Part shown: positions 11,633 through 22,338 of the stretch, one piece after another
Layout of the letters: the number at the start of each line of letters is the position of its first letter
Numbering within the stretch: position 1 is the first letter of the stretch
NCBI RefSeq assembly: GCF_000350225.1
Contig: NW_005179363.1
Coordinates: forward strand, 256,984-320,983
Length of the DNA: 64,000 nt
Reading direction: 5' to 3'
Source of the DNA: Chondrus crispus
Lineage: Eukaryota > Rhodophyta > Florideophyceae > Gigartinales > Gigartinaceae
Made by a program: the position numbers and the translations under genes
Notes under the pieces: generated by a model
What the model was told of the DNA's origin: nothing
Databases searched by the model: none
The model's input: only the letters and a program-made list of their open reading frames with translations

Positions 11633-11881
11633 TGCTGGTAGAGAATGCTTCTCAGCGTCCGTGTGTGTTTTGCTAGTAAGCCATTTGGGGTTGCGTTGTC
11701 GGCCAACTTGTCTACAGCGCATCTGATGTCTTCGTGTTGGTCCTCATCGAGAGAGCCAAGCGAGGATGGGTCTGGGAACGGGTCTTCGTCGGCGCGGGCC
11801 TCGAAGTAAGTAACGCTTGTGCGTCGTACGTCATCCCGAATACCGTCTTTCGAGATGCTATTGAGTCGTGCAATCATAATA

Positions 11882-12530
11882 TGTAGTGCACTGTACTCGA
11901 TTGAAGGACAGCTGTCCCTATCCCACCGAAATCGCGCGCACGGCCACCACGTGTACCACGGATACACGTGGACTCCCCTGTCTCTCTGCCAGCCCCCCGC
12001 CGGTGGGCACGTGTAATCTGCCCGCGACACAACGGGCCTATAGGGGCTCTACTTGGTCCCCTCGGGGCTACCCCCATTATATTCTAGTTATTCTAATTTA
12101 CAGTATAAGTTAGCTTCGCCATTACGGCGACGGGGACTATATAGTCAAACCGATCATCAAAGTAAAGAGGCACGAAGCCTCGGGTCCTTTACCTTGGTTT
12201 CTGCATTCTAGGCTGTAGCCTCGACTCGGTACTGGGTCGCCCGTACCGACCGAGCCATCTACATCCTTACAATCCCAACTGCCTTCCTCGCGCGCGTCGA
12301 CCGAACCGCGCGAGCCCTACGTTAACTACTGTGCTGTCCGCTCCGTTAGCTCTGTTTTTCCCTGAATTCTTCCTCTTTATCGCTGACTCTAGTTCTACTT
12401 TTCTACCGCGCAAGCCGCGCCCGGATCCCAGTTCCAGTTATCCACCCCGTGGTTTCCCGTTATCCCCTTACGCGTCCGAAAGCGCGTCGCTCTGCCTGCG
12501 GTCCGCCACCCGTGGCCGTAGTGCACGACA
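11882..12530 (+). mobile_element. Solo-LTR-like element, family F2 copy 2, TSD TAATA
   Basis: This 649-bp insertion splits the pol gene of Gypsy-1. It begins TGTAGTGCACTG and ends AGTGCACGACA, so the ends form an inverted repeat of about 11 bp. It is flanked on both sides by TAATA (11,877-11,881 and 12,531-12,535), a perfect 5-bp target duplication. Internal blocks match F2 copies 1 and 3. There is no coding capacity. The 5-bp duplication and TG...CA ends fit LTR integration; an integrase-like DNA transposon remains possible. Confidence 0.85.
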
Positions 12531-12535
12531 TAATA

Positions 12536-13240
12536 CGACTCACATAACCACTGTTTTCCTGATTGATATTTGAATGGGCGAGGGCACAGCCTGTGGCGTA
12601 CAAACCAATCGGTTACCTTCGAGCAGGGTCTGGTATCGATCTCGAGATTCCGTCAGACTGGTAGACCAATCAGTAAGTCCTCCGTCGTCAGTTCATCGTT
12701 CGCAACAAGGGAACGGATATTCTTGAGGGCCAGTCCACCTGATGACAGATGTAGAGTTGTCCGACGCGCGGTCCACGTACGCGAGCATGCGAATGATTTC
12801 GCATCTTCGCCTTCCTTGAGGGTGACGGTTAACCGAGCGGGTCGGATCTTAGTAATATTTCCGATGTCTTGAATAGCTCCGCGTTCCGCAACCTGCGGTG
12901 ATACGATATTGTCATCGCTGCCGTTGTCGCATCGACCGGTGACGTCGATCGACCCGGCTTCTTCGGCGAGTGTAATAGCGCATGACGGCGTCTCCGTGTT
13001 GCGCTTATAGTGCGGATCGATTTTCTCTTTTATCAACCGTCCAACTGTTTTGCGACAACTGGTGTCAGTGGATGTGAGCGATGCAGCGGATTTCTTCTGC
13101 TTCCGTCGAGTAGACCGTGTTGGTTCATCGCGTGCCTTCGCAACTGCGAGCTCCGATTTCATTTCGGTTTTGCCCGCATCTGTCGACAAGTCGCATTCGT
13201 CGATCGAGTGCTTTCGACCCTTCTGTTTGCACAGATCAAA
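12536..13240 (-). pseudogene. Gypsy-1 zinc knuckle and protease
   Basis: The frame holds a cysteine-histidine knuckle (CPFDLCKQKGRKHSIDEC, spacing C-x4-C-x6-H-x4-C), the nucleic-acid-binding part of Gag, followed by a basic low-complexity stretch and then a retropepsin-like segment around VTGRCDNGSDDNIVSPQVAE. The usual catalytic D-S/T-G is D-N-G here, followed by SDDNIVS in place of the common A-D-x-S-F/V-S. Downstream strands (ARLTVTLKEGEDAKSF) and an LIGLPV ending fit a protease domain of this class. The protein then reaches the F2 insertion, beyond which pol continues. Confidence 0.7.
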
Positions 13241-13990
13241 GGGGCACCGTGGTGGGGGACGCTGGGACCGAGCGGAACGATTTATTTTCCCAGACTGGTT
13301 TTCTGAATCGCGATGCCGATTTCCTGGTAAGCCTTCGCCACCGCCAGATGTGTTTCGTGCACTGCCTGCCCCGCGCGTGCTCGGCTTCAATTTTTTGTAG
13401 CTTTCCCACGATCCGTAATTGGGCCATTGTAGACCTTCTCGAAGGCTTTGGAACTTCTAAAGCGTGCCTCATGAACCCCTTGAAGTCCTTGCGCAGCTCA
13501 CTGTGGGCGAATTCTAGATTAGAATCGAAACGTTTCGGAAGTAGCTTCGCACGAATAGCCGATTCAATATGCAGCACCGCCAGCTTCTCAATTATATCAG
13601 GGATCCAATTGAGACCGTTCCTTCGGATTAATGAAAGATAAAGCATGAAAAGTAGCTCCATTTGCGACCGGGCTGATCGGACAGACATGTAGATGGACAG
13701 ATCCCTTTCCACTAGAGTGTCCAGATCGGATGCGGTAAGGTTCCTCCGAGATTCCTGAGATATCCTTTACAGAAATGACCGAAGCTCGGCATCACTAAGC
13801 CCATCATAGTTGTCAACGCCTTCAAGAAAACTGAGATCCAATGCTGAAAGCAGCTGTTCACTGTCTACACAGTACTTGAGGCTGACTGGTCTGACAGGTT
13901 CCGATATGACTACCGCGGCTATTAACTATTCCGCGTGTGCGTTTATGTAGTTGCAGTAGTCCATGTGCCGTCGCTGGAACATCTGGATCG
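13241..13990 (-). pseudogene. Gypsy-1 Gag
   Basis: This is the capsid-type part of the polyprotein. From about 13,990 the readable sequence includes SLKYCVDSEQLLSALDLSF, AELRSFL then a stop, then LFMLYLSLIRRNGLNWIPDI, AVLHIESAIRAKLLPKRF and LEFAHSELRKDFKGFMRHA. Gags with R-R-N-G-L-x-W and L-R-K-D-F-K-G-F-M strings are known to me from oomycete-type gypsy elements; that is memory, not a search. Further on the frame changes at least twice before the zinc knuckle. Confidence 0.65.
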
Positions 13991-14125
13991 ACACGGAATC
14001 GAGTTAACCGTGGATAATCAACCGATGTGATAAAAACTCGGCACGGCGTGTGTTCGTCGAAACGGTAGAGTCTTCATTCTTGCCCCGATTGTCGGTTTGC
14101 CTTCTTGACCGGATTCAGTGCGAAC

Positions 14126-14701
14126 TGTGGTATAACTACCTTCGTCCCGACCACTCGGAAATGAGGGGGGTTAAAGGGAGCGCGCTCTGCTGGGTAACCC
14201 ACGCACGAACGCAAACCGTACAGATGGACTCGAAAAGAGGGAAGGCTCACGTGGCCGGTGAGGTGCAGCCGGTCGGTGGTGTTAGATCCGGACGGCCGGT
14301 CACGGGTTAGAAGCCTGAGACTAAAAGGGAAACCGGAACGGTGTTAGCACTTAGCCGTAAAGGGAAGGGAGGCGAGTCTGCCTCCAGTTTACTGGAGCGG
14401 GGCAGGTGCCCCCGGTCTTAACCACTAAGTGGGACGCCAGGACACCTGTCCAGCTACAGTAGCTGTTACTTACTGTATACCAGCTACTGTACTAAATTGG
14501 CTAATTTGTGCCATTAACTACTAATTACTAATTACTTACCGTTCGGATCCTACACGTGTAGCCAGCGGGGTACTACTGTACTCCGCACCGGCCATCAGCT
14601 GTGAATATAACTCCTTACGGTTCTGCTCGCGCTTACAGCGCAACGTACTGTACGCCGGGGCGGCAGCGGTGGTGCCGTCGCCTTTGCGCGGTTGTACTAC
14701 A
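14126..14701 (+). mobile_element. Solo-LTR-like element, family F3 copy 1, TSD CGAAC/CGAAT
   Basis: The 576-bp segment starts TGTGGTATAACTACC and ends GTTGTACTACA (inverted ends matching 9 of 11). About 400 bp of it is very similar to 34,224-34,861 in the same orientation. Flanks are CGAAC (14,121-14,125) and CGAAT (14,702-14,706), a 5-bp duplication with one change. It sits between the 5' LTR and gag of Gypsy-1, so it is younger than that element. It has no coding capacity. Confidence 0.8.
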
Positions 14702-14756
14702 CGAATCTGTGTGTTGTTGAAGAAACAAGAAAGACGAGTCTTTTCCAGTGATCACT

Positions 14757-15012
14757 ATGGCGAAAAGTCTGTAGACACCGAAGTATCGGTAGTAAACGTT
14801 TCTGTGTATCGTAAAAAATGACGTTGTTCGTTGTTTTTTCGGAAGACAAATGCTACTTATAAATCGGAGTCTACATCTTGTTTTAGTTTCGTCCGGAAGA
14901 CTGCATGCTGCAGTAGTTCCAAATCCACCTTAGGTCTAGAAAAAGATTAAATATCCGACTGTCAGCAAACGGCAAGTCAACAATATTGACATGTGCTGAA
15001 CGCGTAGCCGGG
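14757..15012 (-). repeat. Gypsy-1 5' LTR, outer end missing
   Basis: This is a direct repeat of 8334-8590, with shared blocks GTAGACACCGAAGT, TGACGTTGTTCGTTG, AAATCGGA and TTGACATGTGC. Similarity stops at GTAGCCGGG near 15,012; the remaining end appears to lie about 570 bp further right. Confidence 0.75.
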
Positions 15013-16004
15013 TGTAAAGATAGGGTCCCGCTCAGCCTCTGGAAAGTAAAATTTGGACTGTAATTAAGAGCTGAGCGGAACGGGAGCCAACTGTACGTCG
15101 CGTGCAAAGTACAATACACGTCACTTAAGTGCTCACCACGACCAAGAGGTCGTCCTCTTCGTAAAGAAATGGGGACTCTCTACAGAAAAGAGTCCCCGAG
15201 GACGAACCGATCAGGAACAGAAAGATATAAAGGGGATCCTGCAGGTGACGACGACCATGTTCACGGGCGAAGGAGTGAAAATGCGACTGGAAGAGGCCAT
15301 TTTGGAGGGTTTTATTAGAAAAGTTTGTTTTTAGTGCAGTCTAGGCTATTTTACCTGTAGAGTAGCTACCTTCTAGAGTTCTATAAATGTCTCAGTTCGG
15401 ACCAACGGGGAGTGGGAGAGGCAGAGACAACCACCGCTTAACCAACGGCGCCCACCAACAGACTAAAACCAGAGCGTCAACGGAACCTCTGAGTCAACCT
15501 CCGAACACAACACCCGAATTTTCGAAAGTAGGTCCAAATCTTCCAAAACTTGTCCAGGTCTCCACGAGGCACGTGAAACTGGCCGAGGACCGCCACGTAA
15601 TGGGGGCTATCCTAAATATGGAACAGGTCCCTTTACGGCGGAACAACCTAAAACATTGCAAATTTTATTCTTCAATCCTGATTCTGGCCATGCAGATTCA
15701 CTCGAAGTGATTTGGCTGTACGCATTGCGCTATGTGGTTCCACGCAGCGCCATCTTTTTCGAAAACAAATCTTACCATTGGTCTCTGCGTGACACGTTCC
15801 ATTCAGAACAGATAATTCCGCCTCCCAAATTTGAATATTGCCAAAAATGGCGCACTCGAACAAGAGGCACACCATCGAACATGCCTCTGGATGAGGCTTT
15901 AGCTTTAGATGCTCCATCTCCCCAGCAGAAAACCCATCATCCCCTCCATTCCTTTCCAATCCTATCAGCGTTCCCTTTCAACCTCGAGACAAAGAGACGT
16001 GAGA
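15013..16004. other. Inserted sequence in the LTR and 5' flank of pogo copy 3
   Basis: Between 15,013 and about 15,583 lies sequence absent from the sister LTR. It contains a stacked hairpin: GGGGACTCT (15,171-15,179) pairs with 15,189-15,197, and TCGTCCTC (15,150-15,157) with 15,198-15,205. From about 15,600 to 16,004 is the leader of the pogo relic. I recognise no gene. Confidence 0.45.
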
Positions 16005-17739
16005 ATGAAGCCCTGTACAGTATCCAAGCGTTATACTAAGCGCCTCGATGCTGCTATTGATTCCATCAAAAATGGACAAAGTTACAGCCAGGCGTCAGCT
16101 ATATCGCGCATTCCCTTGTCCACTTTGCACCGAGCTGTGAAAAGCCACAACCAGCCGCCTCTTCCACCCCAAGGCCGCTCAATCTGCCTCTCCAGTCAAG
16201 AGGAACGCTTGCTTGTGTCATTCCTTTCACGGTACTCGGACCGTTGAATTCCACTCAATCGCGTCCACCTTGCCGAGGCAGTGGAAGTTTCGACCACTGG
16301 CATGGACCCTCGCCGCCGTGCCAAGCTCCCTTTCAAAAATGGACGCCCAGGTCGCAAGTTCCTTCAATCCTTCCAGAGCCGACATAAAGGGGAACTAATT
16401 TTTACACCCCCTACTCGACAAGAGGCTGGGCGGTTTGCTGCTTGCAATGGGGAAACTTTGACGACGCATTTTGCTACATCGGAGAAATTGATTCAGGAAA
16501 ACAACATAGATGCAAGTAGCGTGTGTAACTTGGACGAGTCTGGTGCGACACCTGGGAAGGATGTCAACGGAAGCTCAGCGTGCAAACGGTTAATGCGTCG
16601 AAATGGTACACAAGAGACGTGAAGATTGCGCAGTTTAAAAGTGTTACCAGAGTAACTATAATGCCTTGCATTAGTGCAGCAGGACATTGCGCAGCACCTC
16701 TCTTCGTTTTAAAAGGAAAGACTTTGCCGTACCGGAGAGTATTGCGCAATGGACAGGAGATTCACGAAACAGCTGTCGATGTTTTGCCGCGCCATTCGGT
16801 TGTTGCAGTGCGAGAGCAGAACGGCAGCGTGGACAGGCACAACTTTCTGAATCGGGGAATGAGATTTGTGGAAAGTGTAAAGGACCTGACGGTAACAATC
16901 GGAATTTAATTCTAACTTATGATGCCTATCGGTCTCATATTACTCTTGATGTATTTGAGTTGTTAAACAAAAACAATATCATTATTTATGCCCTGCCTGC
17001 ACATACGTCTGGGAAAACCCAGCCTTTAGATGTTGTTATGTTCTCTCCGTTTAAGAATGCTTTGAACGAGAGCATCAATCTAGCCTGTTCGCAAGAGAAG
17101 ATTGATGTGTTCAATGTTTTTGACTTTTGTGGCATGCTCACGCATGCCTATCAAGTGGCATTTACGAATTCTAATATTGTTACTGCATTTAAGAAGTCTG
17201 GCACCTGGCCAGTTGATAGCAAGCAGTTGTTGTCGGTCCCATTGCCGAAATCAAAGGAGCAGATCGATAACATTCTGACTGTGGAAGATCTAGAGCGTTT
17301 GTTTGAAGAAAAGAGGGTTACCATGAGGACGCAAGTTGTGGGGGCTGAATGTGTTTTATTGGGGAACGGATACCTTGATACGACTAGAGGCACGGTACTG
17401 ACGTTTGAGAAGGCCTTGTCGCTTATTAGAGAAAAGGAAACCCGCGACAAAGCTGTCAAACCAGCGGCTGATATCGAATCAGCACGGAAGGCCGCCAAGA
17501 GAGCGCATAACGATTCGAAGAATAGGAAGGAAGCTGATCGTATTCGAGAGTTGGCTTGGAATAGGCGGGCTCAGATGGCAAGCAAGCCGTTAACAGAGTT
17601 CAAGGCTAGTGCTCGTAGTATTAGAAAAAGGCGAGCAGACCGGCGCTTGGCTGTGCAATTGCGGAGGAAGATGGCGATGACATTGAAGAACCACAGTTCG
17701 AGCAGTTCAGCTACGGATATTGATGGTGCCCGAACATGA
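16005..17739 (+). pseudogene. pogo-like transposase, nearly full length (copy 3)
   Basis: The relic starts with a psq-type helix-turn-helix (KRYTKRLDAAIDSIKNGQSY...IPLSTLHRAV), then the second DNA-binding part with KLPFKNGRPGRKFLQSF. The DDE catalytic region keeps all three acids: D in VCNLDESG (about 16,530), D in LILTYDAYRSH (about 16,920) and D in GKTQPLDVVMF (about 17,030). A basic, coiled tail ends at 17,737-17,739. A stop at 16,245 and frame changes near 16,610 and 16,890 are the only obvious breaks, so it decayed recently compared with copies 1 and 2. The start at 16,005 was chosen because the basic helix-turn-helix follows directly. The relic faces the pogo element at 18,026-20,805. 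Confidence 0.85.
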
Positions 17740-18271
17740 CGTGGCAACCAAAATGGTATCAAAACAACTATCAATTTTCTGGTAAATGTGACAAGGTGTT
17801 CCAGAGTCAGGTCCAAATCCCATTTTTGGACATTGTTTCTCTCGGGAACGCAAATGTGATCTGTGTGACCGTCATTGGTGGGATGGAGCAGCCCTTTTCG
17901 AGCCCCCCCATGTACTCCGAGAGATCTGTGATGCCGTTGGAACGAGCCGAAACGTACAAAGAGAAGTTGTTTTTTCAATTAAATTTATGGCTCGCGTTCC
18001 ATATTTAGGGGACCCCCCTTTATTACAAGTGGGGGTACCCATTTCTTGAACGCCTTACAAACATTTTAAAAAAAGTACTTTTCGTTGGAGTCGCAGAACA
18101 AAATCGGCGCCGAATTAGAGGTCTTAATGCCGTGTATCTGCACATATTCACCAATGAAGGATCCGCAAACAGAAATCCGAGCAGCACTTGGCAGCTGCCA
18201 ACACCTTGAACAGGCAAGCAACACCGAAAAGTGTACCCTAATGTTGAACGCCACGGCGCATATAATAGTGA

Positions 18272-18755
18272 TTGAGAGCCCCAAATGTATTATTTTTAAT
18301 GGCAACAACAAAATCAGATGCACGTTCCTGGCGTCCCCACCGTGGTGGGGAGGCGCTCCTCTCAAAGAAGGCAAACACGCAGTCGGGCTTTGTGCACGGT
18401 GACTACGGCTCCGGCGGCGGTGGAGGTTACGGCGGGAGTGGCGGCGGGTATGGAGGCGTCGGTGGTAGGTACGGAGGCGGCAGCGGCGGGTATAGAGGCG
18501 GCGGCGGTGGTGGAGGCGGCACTAACGCCGCCGATGGGTGTGGCAGTTAAGGGTTGGCGGTTTGAAGGCGTCGCCGGCAGGTACGGACGCGGCAGCAGCG
18601 GGTATGGAGATGGCGGCGGTGGTGGAGGCTGCACCACCGCCGCCGATGGGTGTGGCAGTTAAGGGGCGGTGGTTCGAAGGCGTCGGCGGCGGGTACGGAG
18701 GCGGCGGTGATGGAGGCTTGACTCCAACTTGAAGAAGCTCGAGTAGAACGAGAGG
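18272..18755 (+). repeat. GGC-rich minisatellite, 112-bp tandem unit, Gly-rich frame
   Basis: The block GATGGGTGTGGCAGTTAAGG recurs 112 bp apart (18,533 and 18,645), and the flanking GGCGGCGGT sequence repeats about three times. A plus-strand frame at 18,272-18,550 would encode a glycine/tyrosine-rich protein (GDYGSGGGGGYGGSGGGYGG and similar), like the tails of plant and algal glycine-rich RNA-binding proteins. It lies inside the transposon and opposite to its transposase, with no RNA-binding domain before it. It may be a captured gene fragment or only a repeat; I favour repeat. Confidence 0.6.
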
Positions 18756-18790
18756 CATTGGATCCCAAAGATGGACTCGTACGCCCAGCT

Positions 18791-20471
18791 TCATCTCGAG
18801 GGAGAGGCCGCCATCAATCGAGAATTAAGGGCTCTCTTTCTCGCGACGGCACGGCGGACACTCATTGGACGTGGCATTTTGTTGGTGTCGCCATATGACT
18901 CAACGCTGTATTCCAACCGTCGGCGTTCGAATTCCATCCGCTCCTTCCGCACCTTTTCGACGCTTAACTTGACTTTTTCGTTGGCAATCGCCTCTTTGAG
19001 GCAACTTGAGATTCTTTTGGCCTTCTCTGTACGCTCTCGATTTTTGACCAATTCCATCACATCGGATCTTGTGAGTGTTAGACCCCTAGAGGTATCCACC
19101 CAACTGCGTCGCACGACAACTGGCTGCAAGCACACCCCATGGCGCTTAGCCTCCCATTTTTGCTCTAACAAAACGGCCAACTTGTCCACACTAATAGTTC
19201 GTTCCACTTCTGCATCTGACAATGGCCGGGGTATACTGAGTACAGTCCTGGGGTTAAATGGGCTTATACCAGCTGCCTCAAAGCTCTTCAGTACCATATC
19301 TCCCGTAAAAGACCTCGCGTAGGCTGCCGATATTAGACGCAGGAAGTCAAAAGTGTCGTACTCTACAGGTGCATCCCCTTTGCATGTTTGGCCAATTAGA
19401 ATATTTAGATGTTCTTTAAACGACCGAAACACGTGCAAATCCAAGGGTTGCGTCGTACCGCTCGTATGCGCCGGTAATGCATAGGCAATGATGTTGCCCT
19501 TTCGTAGAGTCTCCAGAACCTTTAGATCCATGTAGCTACGGTAACCGTCATAGATAAGCAGGAATTTTCGGTCGTTTGCCGTCAAAGTACGGCAATATTG
19601 TACAAAAGCCTGAGCCCATCTCTCAAAAATAAATTTGTCAACGCCTGCCAGTTCCCTTCTAGTGGTGATGCTTGAATGCGGGGGTAGACAGTCAGCGAGG
19701 GATTCCAAATGCTCAGTACCGTCAATTGTAATGACGCTGTAGGCCACTGATGCACCTTGGATAACGAAGCTTGGGGTGCCAACGTTTCGGCAGGCAAAAA
19801 TGGCAGGAAGCAGAGTAATACGATGAACATTTTGAAAAAGGCATACCTGCACTGTGACACCGCTCCTCTCGTACAGTACGTCTTGGAACGCATGCGCCCG
19901 TGGGCATCTCGATTCGGAGAACAGCCAGTTTCGTCGATGTTGCAAATTTTTGTGCTGTCGATATGAAATTTTTTAATGATGTCCTCCAGTTCAGCGAAGT
20001 GCGTTATGAAGTTTCCTGTGTTGGTACCACGGTATCGCAGGGCGCCTTGGCGTGAAGCCTTTCCAATCTTGATCGAATTGCAGTGACGATTTCGAAGTTT
20101 CTCAAGAATTTCTTGCCAGGACGGCCGTCATTGAAGGGTAGTTTAGAACGGCGTTCAGGGGACATGTATTTGACCATGATTTTGACTGCATCAGCGAAGT
20201 GGGAGCGTGTGAGCGGTCCGGCTTGAGAAGCATACCGTTTCACGAGTTCGACAATAGTCGTTTCTTCCTCTTGGGTAAGGAAATTTCGCGAATCAAACCT
20301 TGGCTCTGAGGTTTCGGAGTTCAAAAACTTTTGGAACTGGTATTGAAAGGTGGAGAGTAGGAGGCGTGCCATTTTGGCACGAGTGCGACGAGAACTTCCA
20401 TCAATAACGGCATCGAATGCCTCGTGTAGGCGACGTTTCTCGCGCTTCGCCCGGCGGTCTTGTTTAGACAT
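18791..20471 (-). pseudogene. Transposase of pogo copy 4
   Basis: From a start at 20,471 (MSKQDRRAKREKRRLHEAFD) the protein has a helix-turn-helix region, an ETTIVELVKRYASQAGPL segment and KLPFNDGRPGKKFLRNF, close to copy 3. After a frame change near 20,015 comes ICNIDETGCSPNRDA with the first catalytic D, and after another near 19,840 a 384-codon frame carries FLLIYDGYRSY (second D) and GTTQPLDLHVF (third D), then ISPFNPRTVLSIPRPL and a long basic coiled tail. All three catalytic residues and both termini are kept, so it is a young relic inactivated by about two frameshifts. Sequencing error is an alternative explanation for them. Confidence 0.85.
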
Positions 20472-20805
20472 CTGCAGGCTTTTGGTGGATGAGGGACGTG
20501 AGGTGAGGAAGGTGGGAGGAGTCTCGTGTAACGACCTGTGTGCAGAAACGGGGGCCTGTAACCGCATTTATATCTAGCTTCGAAAAGGCGGGAATATCCG
20601 AATTGAAGATTTCGGACCGAAAAAGACCGCCCAATCTGATTTTCAGGCCAGTGTGTCGTTGTAAGAAGGCTTTCGGAGATATGGCAAGTTAAAGTTGAAG
20701 TTTGTTTCGTTTTGTGACCAAAAATGGTCAAAATGCTGATTATTGGAAATGTTTAGGGTGTTCAAATCTTGGGAGTGCTGTTCAAGGAATGGGTACCCCC
20801 TCTTG

Positions 20806-22338
20806 TACATTAACCAACCGCCAGATAACTTGGGTTCAATTTTGCCATCATCCAGAAGTAGATTAACTTCCTTCATAGGATTTATTCCTTTCACCCTGAT
20901 TATTTTGCGGTTGATATTACGTGGTTAGCCATGCGTGTTACAAACCCCATTCGGAATAGACCGCTCTATTTTTGTGTAGACAGCAGGAGTGTCCTTTTTC
21001 TTCTGCAAACTTTTGGTGGGGTGCGCAATTGAATCTTCCGATTTTGACAGCAGCCGTGAGATTCTGGAGCGGTTGGGAACAACGTAAAGCTTGAGCTCCT
21101 TTTTTGCCCAACCAGCCATGCGTGCAAGAGAAAACACTTCTCTGTCGCTTTTCTGTCGAAAGATAGGGAAACATTCGCAGTGTGCTTTACAGCATTACGT
21201 AATTCCCTGATCGCATCATGATATATCATAACGTTGAGTCGATCCAGATTGGATCCCAAGGGAGAGAGCTGCGGAAGGGTCACGAAGCAGAAATTGTTGA
21301 GGAGACCAAAGGTCGTAGTCTTTACAGTGTTAGTACATAATGCAATTAGTCGCCACGCCCGTTGCATCCAAGAACAGGGCGAGACAGTGCGTGCATTGCG
21401 AACTAGGCTACGGACTTCGCTCTGGAGCTAACTCCATTTCTTTCCGGGCAAGTCGAACATCAGTAAACATTGGAGCTTTATTGCTACATTGGTGACTCTC
21501 TCTCGTGCGAGCAGTCACAACTATCGTCTTCACCCTTGATCCGTGTTCCCTGCGGAAAGACATATGCTCCTGCGCGCCTACGTTAAGGATCAGATTTGAA
21601 ACAAACAGAAGGAACAACCTTGTCATAGAGGTTTTCCGACATTTTCAATACTTCGGCATGCTCACAAATTTTTCTTTTTTTTAAAAGCGAAAGGGAAGCC
21701 AAGAACATGTTTGTTGAGGACAGTGGACGAAGCGGCTGACGCTTTGAAGGATGTTTGCTACATGAACATTCATCCACAGAATATATATATTTTTTTAGGA
21801 TGAAACGGTCAAGCGAAATTGTTATATAACGTTCAGTGGGATGTCTTCTTTGCCTTTGCAGATAGCGAATTTGCAACGATATTGGTTTTTGGTTAAAATT
21901 AGATGGATACAATGCCCGTTTCACGCATATTGTTGCACTTAATTAGCGGGTAGTTGCACTGTGCCTCTGTTTCATTCTCCGCCAATAGTGCCACTACTGA
22001 ATAGTGGCACCTTCTGGTTGGGGCAACGGGTGGCACTACTGCGTGTATCCCCTTGTATCCAAAACGAATTATTCGGGAAGAGGTAGCCCTTAATTGATCT
22101 CTATGTACTTGACAGTAAGTATTGAAATTAATGTAAGTACCTATCTTGGGGATTCCTATTCGCGGCGATGTACTTGTACAGGGCGCGAAACTGCAATAAA
22201 AACACCATCGACGAGAAACATTCTAGCACTTCTTGTGGGGTCTGCTCGAAGTTGCCACGTATGCGGGGCAAGCACTCGCCGATATTAACACCTGTCAGTT
22301 CCAAACCACCATACCAAGCACGGTTGTCGATCTATGTT
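20806..22338. other. No confident gene; one open frame and a small hairpin
   Basis: A 133-codon minus-strand frame at 20,966-21,367 has fairly normal composition but no motif I can name. A hairpin (21,988-21,996 with 22,002-22,010, GTGCCACTA arms) lies near the Tc1 element. Nothing else was recognised. Confidence 0.35.

Larger units (their letters stand above)
10679..11876 (-). pseudogene. Gypsy-1 reverse transcriptase
   Basis: The frame before RT (SKDGIRDDVRRTSVTYFEAR, then TLRSILYQHIDVFRTGFSG) leads into LVPEARPVRI, QRQFLSNFVADHI and FTVDLRPLNKFTVRY, then a substrate strand around 11,240 that reads FYATFDLSHGYWQLP in pieces. The palm/thumb follows: LLHEYTIDGLLNGVDAFLRI where the YVDD-type motif sits, then HNIKLHPGKGVLFAKTIRWC and HLQQYLCALQWV. 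The pattern matches Ty3/gypsy RT. Two hairpins at 11,541-11,632 and one unresolved base (11,556) interrupt it, along with stops and frameshifts. The 5' side is cut by the F2 insertion at 11,882. Confidence 0.8.
8334..15012 (-). mobile_element. Gypsy-1: decayed Ty3/gypsy chromovirus-like element
   Basis: The element reads right to left: 5' LTR (14,757-15,012), Gag, protease, reverse transcriptase, RNase H, integrase, chromodomain, 3' LTR (8334-8606). Integrase after RT/RNase H is the Ty3/gypsy order, and a C-terminal chromodomain marks the chromovirus style of element that targets marked chromatin. It is broken by F3 copy 1 (14,126-14,701), F2 copy 2 (11,882-12,530), two hairpins at 11,541-11,632, and numerous stops and frameshifts. 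The outer end of the 5' LTR is cut at about 15,012; a 15-nt block of the missing end (CGAGGACCGCCACGT) reappears at 15,584, so about 570 bp were probably inserted there. Confidence 0.85.
18026..20805 (-). mobile_element. pogo-like transposon with TIRs and TA target sites (copy 4)
   Basis: Both ends can be placed. The left end reads CAAGTGGGGGTACCCATT and the right end, on the other strand, CAAGAGGGGGTACCCATT; both continue as YCTTGAAC, giving terminal inverted repeats of about 26 bp with two differences. Each is bordered by TA (18,024-18,025 and 20,806-20,807), the target duplication of the Tc1/mariner/pogo superfamily. The 2,780-bp element holds one transposase gene on the minus strand and, near its 3' end, an unusual glycine-coding minisatellite. 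Confidence 0.85.

Noticed and set aside
12653..13390. 245-codon frame as an independent gene
   Set aside because: It contains the zinc knuckle and protease of Gypsy-1 and continues into pol beyond the F2 insertion.
18318..18794. Several Ala/Pro/Gly-rich open frames on both strands
   Set aside because: They are alternate readings of the 112-bp GC-rich minisatellite.
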